Source: Dehalococcoidia bacterium (GTDB lineage Bacteria > Chloroflexota > Dehalococcoidia > E44-bin15). Taken from it: a DNA stretch of 40,617 bases. Each line of letters opens with the position of its first letter. The first letter of the stretch is position 1. Location: the NCBI GenBank assembly GCA_030610655.1, contig JAUWRG010000010.1:1-40617 (forward strand). The letters run 5' to 3'. The translations under genes and the position numbers were made by a program. This document shows positions 15,924-24,916 of the stretch, piece after piece. The notes below the pieces were generated by a model that saw only the letters and a list, made by a program, of their open reading frames with translations, made no database searches and was not told where the DNA came from.

Positions 15924-17114
15924 ATGAACAAGAAAACCGTCAGAGACATCGATGTAAGAGGTAAAAGGGTGTTGGTGAGGGTTGACCTCAATGTTCCCTT
16001 CGACGAAAAGGGCGCCATCGCCGATGACACCCGAATTCGCGCCGTGCTCCCTACCATCAAGTATCTTACCGATAATAAGGCACGAGTGATCCTTTGCTCC
16101 CATTTGGGACGTCCCGATGGAAAGGTGGTCGAGGAGCTAAGGCTGGCCCCAGTGGCTGAGCGTCTCTCCCAACTGCTCAATTCGCATGTGGAGATGACAA
16201 CCGACTGTGTCGGCCCCCAGGTCGAAGAAGCAGTGGCAAAACTCAAAAAGGGTGACATCCTCATGCTGGAAAACCTGCGCTTTCATGCTGGGGAGGAGAA
16301 GAACGACCCCAAATTTGCCTGGGCACTGGCTCAACTTGCTGATATCCATGTCAATGACGCTTTCGGCACTGCCCACAGGAAACATGCCTCAAATGTAGGT
16401 GTTACCGAGTATATTACCAGTGTAGCTGGTTTCTTAATGGAGAAAGAGATCGACATGATTAACAAAGCCTTAGATGAGCCGGCGCGCCCTTTCACTGCCA
16501 TTATCGGGGGTGCAAAGGTAAGTGATAAGATTGGGGTTATAGAGAACATTCTTGGTAGAGTGGATTCTCTGATCATTGCCGGAGGCATGGGCTCCACCTT
16601 TTTGAAGGCTTTGAAGTACGATGTCGGCGAATCGCCTGTAGAAAACAAGAAGGTAAGCCTGGCACGGCGACTGATGGAAATGGCCGCAGAGAAAGGGGTT
16701 CACCTCCTTCTGCCTACCGATGTTGTGGTTGCGGAGAAATTTGAACCCCAGGCTAAGTCCAAAACCGTGCAAATTACTGGAGTGCCATCAGGGTGGCAGG
16801 TCATGGACATTGGGCCACAAAGTATAGCACTTTTTGAAGCTAAGCTTCGCAAGAGCAAAACGATCGTCTGGAACGGACCAGTGGGTGTTTTCGAGTTCCC
16901 CAAGTTCGCCAATGGAACCCAGGCTATTGCACACCTGCTGGCAGGCTTAGATGCTACCACTGTCATCGGGGGAGGCTCAACCGCTGAGGCTGTTGAGGAA
17001 CTGGGACTGGTGGACAATATGACCCATGTCTCCACAGGTGGAGGAGCTTCCCTAAGATTCCTTGAGGGCAAAACCCTACCCGGGGTGGCAGTGCTCCAGG
17101 ATAAGGAGAGCTAA
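15924..17114 (+). CDS. pgk: phosphoglycerate kinase
   Basis: The 396-aa sequence shows all the usual PGK segments: KRVLVRVDLNVPFD, VILCSHLGRPDGK, LENLRFHAGEEKNDPKFA, NDAFGTAHRKHAS, AIIGGAKVSDKIGVIENIL, IIAGGMGSTFLKA, WNGPVGVFEFPKFANGT, and the nucleotide loop VIGGGSTAEAVEELG followed by HVSTGGGASLRFLEGK. It catalyses 1,3-bisphosphoglycerate + ADP to 3-phosphoglycerate + ATP. AAGGAGAGG lies just before the ATG. Its stop codon overlaps the start of apgM by one base (TAATG), which implies translational coupling. Confidence 0.98.
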   Translation: MNKKTVRDIDVRGKRVLVRVDLNVPFDEKGAIADDTRIRAVLPTIKYLTDNKARVILCSHLGRPDGKVVEELRLAPVAERLSQLLNSHVEMTTDCVGPQVEEAVAKLKKGDILMLENLRFHAGEEKNDPKFAWALAQLADIHVNDAFGTAHRKHASNVGVTEYITSVAGFLMEKEIDMINKALDEPARPFTAIIGGAKVSDKIGVIENILGRVDSLIIAGGMGSTFLKALKYDVGESPVENKKVSLARRLMEMAAEKGVHLLLPTDVVVAEKFEPQAKSKTVQITGVPSGWQVMDIGPQSIALFEAKLRKSKTIVWNGPVGVFEFPKFANGTQAIAHLLAGLDATTVIGGGSTAEAVEELGLVDNMTHVSTGGGASLRFLEGKTLPGVAVLQDKES

Positions 17115-18319
17115 TGATCGGCCTCGAGCAAATAACGGCGCTTGCTAGAGCCACCCCTTCTAAGATTGTACTCCTTGTCCTGGATGGCTTGGGAGGACTG
17201 CCTCATCCCGAGACGGACCTGACAGAGCTAGAGACCGCCAAAACACCAAATCTCGACAGGCTGGCAAAAGAGGGCATCTGTGGAATGGTGGACCTAGTCA
17301 GCACCGGGATCACCCCAGGCAGCGCACCGGGCCACCTCGCCCTATTTGGATACGACCCACTAAGGTTTAGCGTAGGACGAGGCGCTTTAGCCGCTCTAGG
17401 TATAGATTTCAAGCTCGAAAAGGGGGACCTTGCTGCCAGAGGCAACTTCTGCACCCTGAACCGGAGCGGCATCATCACCGATCGCCGTGCCGGACGGATT
17501 CCCACCGATAAATGCATCGAATTATGCCAACTCTTGGACGGGACCGATATTAATGGTGTTGCGGTCCTTGTCTCACCGGTAAGAGAACACCGCTTTGTAG
17601 TGGTTTTCCGTGGAGAGAACCTCTCAAGCGAGTTGAGCGATTCCGACCCTCAGCGCGAGGGAGTGCTACCCAAGGCGGTTGTTCCCCTTTCTACAGAGGC
17701 CGCCAGGGCGGCACACATTGCTAACGAATTTATCGCTAAAGCAAGAGATAAGCTTACTGAGCGCTACCCGACGAACATGGTTATCTTGCGTGGCTTTGCC
17801 CACTACCCCGACTTCCCCAAAATGAGTGAAGTGTTCAGCCTCAAGCCCGCTGCCATAGCCTCTTACCCCATGTATCTAGGACTGGCCAAGGTTGTGGGCA
17901 TGGAGCTTCTATCAACAGGCACCACTATTGCAGAAAAGTTCGCTACATTTGAACAGCACTTCGATAGTTATGACTTCTTCTTTATACATGTGAAAGAAAC
18001 GGATACGGCCGGCGAGGACGGCGACTTCGATCGAAAGGTCAACGCTATCGAAGAGGTGGACAACGCCTTACCCAGGCTCATCAAACTTAATCCAGATGTC
18101 ATAGTTGTCACCGCCGACCACTCAACCCCAGCAGTATTAAAAGGGCATAGTTGGCATCCTGTTCCCTTTCTGCTGTACTCCAAATGGTGCCGCCCCGATG
18201 GGGTGGGAGAGTTCTCGGAGAGTGCTTGCACCAAAGGTTCGCTGGGGAGATTTCCTGGTGCGGATGTTATGCCCCTTGCTCTGGCAAACGCCCTGAAGCT
18301 GGGCAAATTCGGAGCTTGA
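17114..18319 (+). CDS. apgM: archaeal-type cofactor-independent phosphoglycerate mutase
   Basis: This 401-aa protein belongs to the alkaline-phosphatase superfamily, aPGAM branch. It has VLLVLDGLGGLPHPETDLTELETAKTPNLDRLAKEG, STGITPGSAPGHLALFGYDPL (catalytic Ser region), GRGALAALGIDF, RAGRIPTDKC, the metal-binding FIHVKETDTAGEDGDFDRKV, and VTADHSTPAVLKGHSWHPVPFLLYS. It converts 3-phosphoglycerate to 2-phosphoglycerate without 2,3-bisphosphoglycerate. It is coupled to pgk, so the two consecutive glycolytic steps are made together. The R-M gene starts only 48 nt downstream with no obvious terminator between. Confidence 0.95.
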   Translation: MIGLEQITALARATPSKIVLLVLDGLGGLPHPETDLTELETAKTPNLDRLAKEGICGMVDLVSTGITPGSAPGHLALFGYDPLRFSVGRGALAALGIDFKLEKGDLAARGNFCTLNRSGIITDRRAGRIPTDKCIELCQLLDGTDINGVAVLVSPVREHRFVVVFRGENLSSELSDSDPQREGVLPKAVVPLSTEAARAAHIANEFIAKARDKLTERYPTNMVILRGFAHYPDFPKMSEVFSLKPAAIASYPMYLGLAKVVGMELLSTGTTIAEKFATFEQHFDSYDFFFIHVKETDTAGEDGDFDRKVNAIEEVDNALPRLIKLNPDVIVVTADHSTPAVLKGHSWHPVPFLLYSKWCRPDGVGEFSESACTKGSLGRFPGADVMPLALANALKLGKFGA

Positions 18320-18367
18320 AAGCAATAAAGAAACTGAGCACTCTGAATCTAATTTTGCTAAGATAAA

Positions 18368-21300
18368 ATGTCTAACCAAGCCAAGATTGCTGAATTAGTG
18401 GAGAAATACCACCAGGATGCTACGAGGCGGAGCCTATCCGAAGCTGATGTTCGAGCTATCTACATAGACTGGCTTTTCTACTATCTGGGCTGGGATGTGT
18501 GGAAAGATGCCCCGGTTGAAGTTACCAGATACCACCGTGAAGGTTATCAACGAGGAGTTGGCGTCATTGATGTCGGTTTGGAGATTGGTGGTGAGCCGGT
18601 TCTTATCCTAGAAGCTAAGCGGTTTGGAGCCATCCTTCGCTATACTGAGCGCTCTGGTGACCGCACCCCTGAAGAGAGGCAACTCTTCCGCTATGCTCGC
18701 TCCAGGAAAATTCCCTACGGCATCCTCACCAATTTTGAACGGCTTCATGTCTTCAACGCTGACCATGAACGTCTTATCCTCCACTTTGATGACCCTCAGG
18801 AGTATTTAGACCGCTTCTCTGAACTGGAACGCCTCTACCCAGATAACGTTAAAACTGGCAGTCTCCCTGCCTGGGAGAGACAACTGGAGATCAAGGATAT
18901 TGATGAGACTTTCCTTGCTTCGCTACACAACTGGCGCCTCTGTTTAGCTAATGCCATTTATAAGCACAACGCTGATAATCCATCTGTAAAAACCGATGGC
19001 GACTTTGACTTCACCAAATTGATGGCAGCGGTACAGCGCCTTCTCGACCGCCTGATCTTGGTGCGTTATGCCGATGATAAGGAAGTATTGCTTGTCTATG
19101 ACATCTTAGAAACCATTCTTTCCAGCTATCGTAAGAAGGGCGCCTATGCAGGGTGTGACCATCTAAGGAAAGAGTTCATCGACCTTTCCCATAATATGGA
19201 TGAGCAGCATAATACTACCTTATTCCAGAAAGGTCATATCTGTGAACAGGTCTTCATCCCCAATGAAGTGCTAGCTTCAATTATTGAGGAGATGAATAAT
19301 ATCTCCTTCCGCAAATTCAGTTCCGATATTTTGGGCAATACTTATGAGAGCTATCTTGGCACTAAGCTAACATTGCAAAATGGCAAAATTGAGTCTGCGG
19401 AGCGGCGAGATATACGCAAGAGCGGTGGAATCTATTATACCCCAACCTGGGTAGTTCGCTATATATTGGATAATACCTTAGGCACACTACTCAGCCATCT
19501 CGAGGGGAAGCATGGACTGAGAGCTATTGAAGAGGCAAAAGGGATCAACGTGCTAGACCCCGCTTGTGGCAGTGGCTCCTTCCTCATCTATGCCTACCAG
19601 GTATTCGCCGACTTCTACCGCCGAATGAATAGGGCAATAGAGGAGGAGCAGATGGAGCTTCTCGCATCTGGAGCTACCGCAGATATGTTCGAGCGATTGG
19701 AAGCCCTTAAAGATTTGCCTCAGCCGGTGCTTGATTACCCACAGCATATCTTGAGGGAACAGCTTTATGGTGTTGACCTTGACCCTGAAGCTGCCGAGAT
19801 TGCAGCGGTAAATCTCACCATGCAAGCCTTTGCCGATACCAAAAGGGAGAAGCTACCACTCATCCTGAATGAGAACATCAAAGTGGGGAATTCCCTCATC
19901 TCAGGCACGGAAGAAGAATTACGCCGCTACTTCGGCGATGAGTGGCAGGAAAAGAAGCCCTTCAACTGGGAGAAGGAGTTCCCCGAGATTATGGCCGATG
20001 GCGGCTTCGATGTGGTCATTGGCAATCCACCGTATCTTTTTGGCGAATATATAGACCCCTCACACAAGAGTTACTATAAGGATAATTATCAGGTAGCTAT
20101 GGGACAATACGATATATTCTGGCTATTTTATGAGAAATGTCTGCAGCTTTTGAACAAACATGGCTATCATGGCTACATAGTCCCTGATGCTATGCTTGTT
20201 CGAGATGAATCGCAAATTTTAAGGGCACTGCTATTGGAGAGAACCCAGCTTAAGAAGATAGCCCATGTAGGTACTGTATTTCCACACTCTGATGTGTCTT
20301 CCGTGATTATCGTTCTTCACAAGAGCAAAGAAGCCATTACACAGAATATTGTTGATATTGAGCAGCTACGGCAAGCTGGACAGCTTCAGCTTGTTAACCA
20401 AATTACTCAAAGTGGATTCTTGCGGCATGAAAAGTACGCCCTTGTGTTGGGTCTCAATGAGCACTGGGAAACGGTCGAGCAAAAGCTAACTCGCTATTCT
20501 CAGCTTTTAGGAGACTTTGTGAGTCTTTCAAGAGGAGAGGAATTTGGGAAGAGAAAATTAGAGAAGATACAAGGAGAAATCCCTCCAAGGAAGGTGCCTA
20601 TTCTAGTGGGTGAGAATATCAGAAGATATTGGATAAGCGCCCCTGTCTATCTTATATCTCAAGAGAAGATTGCTAAACCCATTAGTAATTACCAATCGCC
20701 AAAAATCCTTATTGTGAAAACAGGAGAGAGACTGGTGTGTGCTATTGACACCGAAAATAGATATACTCTCCAATCTCTCTACAATATTCGGCTGAAAACA
20801 AGTTGTCCCTACCAGCAAAATTATATCTTGGCTATATTGAATTCAACTTTGATGTCAGCCTATCTGCAACAAGAAGTTACCTCTTATAAAAAGTTGTTTC
20901 CTCAAATAAACCAAGGTCATATCCTAGCGCTCCCCATCCGCCACATTGACTTTGATAACTCTGAGGAGAAAAGCAAGCATGATAATCTGGTGGCTCTGGC
21001 TGATAAGATGCTGGAGCTTAATAAACGCCTCGCCCCTATACGCAAGGCTTCCTCGCCAGAGAAAGATAAGCTACTTCAAGAAATCGAGCTTACCGACCGA
21101 GCTATTGACCGTCTGGTCTATGGCCTGTATCAACTCAACGAGGATGAAATTAAGGTGATCGAGGAGGACAGCTTTGGTGAGGAGTTCGCTGAAGCGTATG
21201 GTAAATTGCCAACCACGGAGCAAGCCGAAGCTTTAGCTGAGAAGCGCGCTGCTTCTCAGCAGAGGCAAGAAACTCTTGAGCAGGAACTGGAGCGCTTAAA

Positions 21301-21586
21301 AGAGATTATTATTCGCCAATATCAGCCGGAGAGAATCTACCTCTTTGGCTCTCTGGCTCAAGGTAAAGTGCATCCCTGGAGCGACATCGACCTTTGTATT
21401 ATCAAAAAGACTGAGGTTCGCTTCCTGGATCGGCTTAAAGAGATAATCCAGCTCACTGACCCACGAATAGCAGTAAGCTTTACCGTGTATACACCGGAAG
21501 AGGTGGCGTCCTTTGAAAAGGAGAGGCATTATTTTTGGAAGGATGAAATAGTAGCAAAAGGGAAGGTAATCTATGAATCGAGCTGA
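18368..21586 (+). CDS. type IIG-like restriction-modification enzyme with C-terminal MNT nucleotidyltransferase domain
   Basis: This is a single 1072-aa polypeptide. The N-terminal part is HsdR_N-like, with a PD-(D/E)xK pattern (D68 in GVIDVGL, E82-A-K84 in LILEAK). The middle is a gamma-class N6-adenine methyltransferase with DPACGSGSFL at 397 (SAM site) and NPPY at 553 (catalytic). A TaqI/Eco57I-type target-recognition region occupies about 680-880. After a charged helical stretch (ETLEQELERLKE) the last 100 residues are a minimal nucleotidyltransferase: LFGSLAQGKVHPWSDIDLCII, with G994-S995 and D1006-x-D1008. Type IIG enzymes cut and methylate DNA alone, and the added MNT domain is unusual. 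The HEPN gene overlaps its end by 14 bp. It separates apgM from tpiA, suggesting insertion into a glycolytic operon. Confidence 0.88.
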   Translation: MSNQAKIAELVEKYHQDATRRSLSEADVRAIYIDWLFYYLGWDVWKDAPVEVTRYHREGYQRGVGVIDVGLEIGGEPVLILEAKRFGAILRYTERSGDRTPEERQLFRYARSRKIPYGILTNFERLHVFNADHERLILHFDDPQEYLDRFSELERLYPDNVKTGSLPAWERQLEIKDIDETFLASLHNWRLCLANAIYKHNADNPSVKTDGDFDFTKLMAAVQRLLDRLILVRYADDKEVLLVYDILETILSSYRKKGAYAGCDHLRKEFIDLSHNMDEQHNTTLFQKGHICEQVFIPNEVLASIIEEMNNISFRKFSSDILGNTYESYLGTKLTLQNGKIESAERRDIRKSGGIYYTPTWVVRYILDNTLGTLLSHLEGKHGLRAIEEAKGINVLDPACGSGSFLIYAYQVFADFYRRMNRAIEEEQMELLASGATADMFERLEALKDLPQPVLDYPQHILREQLYGVDLDPEAAEIAAVNLTMQAFADTKREKLPLILNENIKVGNSLISGTEEELRRYFGDEWQEKKPFNWEKEFPEIMADGGFDVVIGNPPYLFGEYIDPSHKSYYKDNYQVAMGQYDIFWLFYEKCLQLLNKHGYHGYIVPDAMLVRDESQILRALLLERTQLKKIAHVGTVFPHSDVSSVIIVLHKSKEAITQNIVDIEQLRQAGQLQLVNQITQSGFLRHEKYALVLGLNEHWETVEQKLTRYSQLLGDFVSLSRGEEFGKRKLEKIQGEIPPRKVPILVGENIRRYWISAPVYLISQEKIAKPISNYQSPKILIVKTGERLVCAIDTENRYTLQSLYNIRLKTSCPYQQNYILAILNSTLMSAYLQQEVTSYKKLFPQINQGHILALPIRHIDFDNSEEKSKHDNLVALADKMLELNKRLAPIRKASSPEKDKLLQEIELTDRAIDRLVYGLYQLNEDEIKVIEEDSFGEEFAEAYGKLPTTEQAEALAEKRAASQQRQETLEQELERLKEIIIRQYQPERIYLFGSLAQGKVHPWSDIDLCIIKKTEVRFLDRLKEIIQLTDPRIAVSFTVYTPEEVASFEKERHYFWKDEIVAKGKVIYESS

Positions 21587-21926
21587 GGACTGGTTCGAGC
21601 TAGCCGAGGAAGATAGGCGGGTGGCTGAATGGGCTTTTCAGGAGGGCATTTATAATCAGGTCTGCTTTCATGCCCAACAAGGTGCAGAGAAGATGCTAAA
21701 GGGATTCTTAAGGTGGCATAATCAAAATATCCCCAAAACGCATTCCCTTCTGGAGATTTTGAGCCGTTGCATAGATTCAGACCAGACAATGGAGGAGCTT
21801 CGAGACGATTGTAGAAAGTTGCAGGCTTATTATATGCCCACTCGTTACCCTGATGCGTTGCCAGGCTCACTGCCTGAAGCCTTACCGACCGAGAATGATG
21901 CTAAAAAGAAGCCTACGGTGGTTTAA
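21573..21926 (+). CDS. HEPN-domain protein paired with the MNT domain
   Basis: This 117-aa protein is of the COG2250-type HEPN family: DWFELAEEDRRVAEWAF, CFHAQQGAEKMLKGFL, PKTHSLLEIL, and the C-terminal YYMPTRYPDALPG. HEPN proteins of this kind are usually encoded next to MNT nucleotidyltransferases as toxin-antitoxin pairs. Here the MNT domain is the tail of the preceding R-M enzyme, and the genes overlap by 14 bp. I find no R-x4-6-H ribonuclease motif (R47 and H49/H56 have the wrong spacing), so nuclease activity is doubtful. It may instead be a binding or regulatory HEPN. GGGAAGG precedes the ATG. Confidence 0.88.
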   Translation: MNRAEDWFELAEEDRRVAEWAFQEGIYNQVCFHAQQGAEKMLKGFLRWHNQNIPKTHSLLEILSRCIDSDQTMEELRDDCRKLQAYYMPTRYPDALPGSLPEALPTENDAKKKPTVV

Positions 21927-22010
21927 TGCGAATCATAAGTCTAATTCAGGATAGGCTGAAGAAATAAAGCTTATGTCTCTAAGCGACAAATTTGCTAGGA
22001 AGGTTAAAAT

Positions 22011-22766
22011 ATGAGAATGCCATTAATTGCCGGCAACTGGAAGATGAACACCACCCTAGCTGAAGCCTCAGCGCTGGTGGAAGAAATAAAGGAGAGACTT
22101 GACATAATAGAAGGAGTGGAAAAGGTGCTCTGCCCTCCTTTCGTCTCCTTGACTTTGATCAAAAAGCTCCTCCACGGCTCATCTATCAAGCTGGGGGCAC
22201 AGAATATATACTTCGAGGAGAAAGGTGCCTATACCGGGGAGGTCTCCCCCTTGATGCTATCTGGAATTTGCGAATTCGTCATCTTGGGACACTCCGAGCG
22301 CCGACAATATTTTGGTGAGACCGATGAGATTGTAAACAAAAAGGTTCACACAGCGCTAAAGGCTGGATTAACTCCAATCCTTTGCATTGGGGAGAAGCTT
22401 GAAGAAATGGAGGCAAGAAAGACTGAGGAGGTTGTAACCAGGCAGGTCAACGGTGCGCTCAAGGGCATTGAATCGCCTCAACGATTGGTTATCGCTTATG
22501 AGCCGATTTGGGCCATTGGCACTGGTAGAGCTGCAACACCTGAGGATGCGAATATTACTATTGCAATAATCAGGAAAACATTGAGTCATCTCTACGGCGA
22601 TGGGCTAGCCCTTGAGACACGGATTCTATACGGGGGGAGCGTGACTGCTGCCAACATATTTGAATTCGTCATACAACCCGAGATCGATGGTGCCTTGGTA
22701 GGCGGGGCAAGCTTGAAAGCGGGGGAATTTCTAAGTATTGTTGAGCAGTCCGCAGCCGCAAAGTAG
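22011..22766 (+). CDS. tpiA: triosephosphate isomerase
   Basis: This 251-aa TIM-barrel protein has GNWKMN (catalytic Lys), GAQNIYFEEKGAYTGEVSPLML, ILGHSERR (catalytic His), VIAYEPIWAIGTGRAATPEDA (catalytic Glu and mobile loop), YGGSV, and DGALVGGASL. It interconverts dihydroxyacetone phosphate and glyceraldehyde-3-phosphate. AGGAAGG lies before the ATG. It is the third glycolytic gene of this region but is split from pgk-apgM by the R-M/HEPN pair. Confidence 0.98.
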   Translation: MRMPLIAGNWKMNTTLAEASALVEEIKERLDIIEGVEKVLCPPFVSLTLIKKLLHGSSIKLGAQNIYFEEKGAYTGEVSPLMLSGICEFVILGHSERRQYFGETDEIVNKKVHTALKAGLTPILCIGEKLEEMEARKTEEVVTRQVNGALKGIESPQRLVIAYEPIWAIGTGRAATPEDANITIAIIRKTLSHLYGDGLALETRILYGGSVTAANIFEFVIQPEIDGALVGGASLKAGEFLSIVEQSAAAK

Positions 22767-22825
22767 CGGATTATGCAATGAGTAATAAACATAGATAGCA
22801 TTCCCCTTTTTGGTCAGCCAGCAGA

Positions 22826-22843
22826 CTGCCAGCACTATGGCAG
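22826..22843. promoter_or_regulatory. short inverted repeat next to a -10-like box upstream of the HAD gene
   Basis: CTGCCA-GCACTA-TGGCAG (6-bp arms) lies a few bases before TATACT, which resembles a -10 hexamer about 45 nt upstream of the ATG at 22898. This could be an operator over a promoter. No convincing -35 box is seen, so it is tentative. Confidence 0.25.
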
Positions 22844-22897
22844 ATGTGCTATACTTATGGTCGACAAGAATTTGAATACTAAGTTAAGGATGGGGGA

Positions 22898-23794
22898 ATG
22901 GCTACTCAAAATGTCATTGCGGTTATGTTCGATTGTGATGATACCCTGTGTCCGGACACTATCACATTTCTGCTGCAAAGATATGGCATAGACCCAAAGC
23001 CATTCTGGGAAGAAGTAGCTGAGCAAGTCTCGGCCGGTTGGGATCCACCACTAACATACATGTACAAGGTCATCGACCTTGTAATCTCAGGAAGAATGCC
23101 TGATTTGACCAATGAGAAACTCAGGCAAATTGGAGCGCAAATAAGATTCTTTCCCGGTATCCCGGGCGTCTTCAACGATCTCTCCGAGTTCATCAAACGG
23201 AAGCGAGAGTTCGTGGACGCACAAATCTCTTTGGAATTCTACATAGTAACTGGTGGCTTTGAGGAGATGGCCAGGGGAAGCGCGATCGCTCCATACATGG
23301 AGGATATTTTCGGTTGCACTTTCTGGGAAGATCCAAATACTCATCTCATTGCCCGCCCACAAGCCACCGTGACTTTCACCGAAAAAACGAAGTTTATCTA
23401 TGCCATAAACAAAGGCATTACAGGCGACGAACTCCGTAGCAATCCCTATTTAGTCAATGATTCTATAGAGGAACGTGATAGGAGGGTTCCCTTTTACAAC
23501 ATGATCTATGTGGGTGATGGCCCAAGCGACATTCCGTGCTTTTCGCTAATTCAAAGCCAGGGTGGAAGTGCAGGTGAGAGAATGGGGCATGTGATCGGGG
23601 TATATAAAAGAGGAGCAGTTGAAAAAGCATATGAGCTAGCTCGTGGGGACAGGATAACAGCTGGCCCTTTTTCGGCCAAGTACACTCGGGGCAGTGACCT
23701 TAGGAAATACTTGGAACAGAACATCCTTGACATCGCACATGGTATCGTGACGCATCGGAGGAGAACGTTTCGGCATGGTGTCAATTACTCCTAG
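22898..23794 (+). CDS. HAD-superfamily hydrolase, 298 aa, function unknown
   Basis: The four HAD motifs are visible: motif I FDCDDTL (nucleophile D12 and D14), motif II VTGG, a motif III Lys (EKTKFIYAI), and motif IV VGDGPSDIPCF. The large insert between motifs I and II (FWEEVAEQVSAGWDPPLTYMYKVIDLV, FFPGIPGVFNDLSEFI) forms an alpha-helical cap, so the enzyme probably acts on a small phosphorylated molecule. The substrate cannot be named. GGGGGA precedes the ATG. It lies upstream of the SbcD-like gene with a 66-nt gap and may or may not share its transcript. Confidence 0.85.
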   Translation: MATQNVIAVMFDCDDTLCPDTITFLLQRYGIDPKPFWEEVAEQVSAGWDPPLTYMYKVIDLVISGRMPDLTNEKLRQIGAQIRFFPGIPGVFNDLSEFIKRKREFVDAQISLEFYIVTGGFEEMARGSAIAPYMEDIFGCTFWEDPNTHLIARPQATVTFTEKTKFIYAINKGITGDELRSNPYLVNDSIEERDRRVPFYNMIYVGDGPSDIPCFSLIQSQGGSAGERMGHVIGVYKRGAVEKAYELARGDRITAGPFSAKYTRGSDLRKYLEQNILDIAHGIVTHRRRTFRHGVNYS

Positions 23795-23860
23795 TATTCT
23801 GGCAACAAGATTTCTAATCCACTTCCGGAGCCCCGACTGTGTTTGAGCAAGTGAGGTAAA

Positions 23861-24916
23861 ATGAAAGTACTCCATACGGCTGATATACATCTAAGGGAAT
23901 ATCAAGACGAAAGGTGGAAAGCTCTGCAAGAACTGATCGAAATCGGGAAACAAAACGAAGTTAGCATTTTCGTGATATGCGGTGACCTCTTCAATGAAGG
24001 CATTGATGCTGAAAACCTGAGGCCTTACATACGGGGGATCTTCTCGAACACTGGCTTTAAGGTCCTAATAATTCCTGGCAATCATGACAGGGATTCATAC
24101 AAGGGGGGCATGTATTTCGGTGAAGCTGTATTCATCTTGAGCAGTTCACCTTTCGAATACGAGAATATCAGAGTTGTTGGAATGCCCTTCGAGCCAATAC
24201 AAGGGGAAGAACTTCTCAGGAAAATCCGAGCTTTGAACAAGGTATTAACAGGTGATAAGAAGAATATCCTACTTTGTCATGGGGAACTTCTCGACGCCTT
24301 CTTTTCGAGAACGGATTTCGGTGAGGAAGGTGAAGGAAGGTATATGCCTTTCAGGCTGTCTTATTTCGAAGAGTTGAATATTGATTACGTGCTTGCAGGT
24401 CATTTCCATTCGAAATTCGACGTATGGCGATTAGAGAATGGAGGCTATTTTGTGTATCCCGGTTCACCTATTTCAATTACTCAGAGAGAAACAGGGCAGA
24501 GAAAAGTCAATATTTTCGAGATAGGAGATCCGCCTAAAGAGTACGCGCTTGATACACCTCATTTCGAAAAAGTGGTCATAGAACTCGACCCTTTCGTGGA
24601 CCAAAATCCTCTGGAAATCACAAAAACACATTTTGAAAAACTACATCCAAAAGCCAAAGCCATCTTGACCGTTTCAGGATACATCAACAGTGAAAGAATC
24701 CGTACAACAGAAACGGACCTTGTAAGTGAAATAGAACAAATGACTACAGGAAAATGTGTTGAGAAACACTATGAGTTCAGAGACATCCGAAGGATACTTG
24801 AAGATGACTTGTTTAAGAGTTTTATGAGCAAGATCAGGCAAGCTGGCTACGAGGAAGACAAGATAAAGCAACTGCAAGATGTTGCAATCAGGGCAATGAT
24901 GAAGGTACAGCTATGA
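23861..24916 (+). CDS. SbcD/Mre11/YhaO-like metallophosphoesterase (DNA exonuclease)
   Basis: This 351-aa calcineurin-like protein has the metal-binding motifs in order: LHTADIHL (DxH), VICGDLFNEG (GD), IPGNHDRD (GNHD), LCHGELLDA and LAGHFHSKFDVW (GHxH), then YPGSPISITQRETG. It matches the SbcD/Mre11/YhaO nuclease subunit fold plus a short capping domain. With its partner ATPase it would process DNA ends or hairpins. Its stop overlaps the start of the next gene by 4 bp (ATGA), a clear two-gene unit. It is shorter than E. coli SbcD (about 400 aa). Confidence 0.9.
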   Translation: MKVLHTADIHLREYQDERWKALQELIEIGKQNEVSIFVICGDLFNEGIDAENLRPYIRGIFSNTGFKVLIIPGNHDRDSYKGGMYFGEAVFILSSSPFEYENIRVVGMPFEPIQGEELLRKIRALNKVLTGDKKNILLCHGELLDAFFSRTDFGEEGEGRYMPFRLSYFEELNIDYVLAGHFHSKFDVWRLENGGYFVYPGSPISITQRETGQRKVNIFEIGDPPKEYALDTPHFEKVVIELDPFVDQNPLEITKTHFEKLHPKAKAILTVSGYINSERIRTTETDLVSEIEQMTTGKCVEKHYEFRDIRRILEDDLFKSFMSKIRQAGYEEDKIKQLQDVAIRAMMKVQL

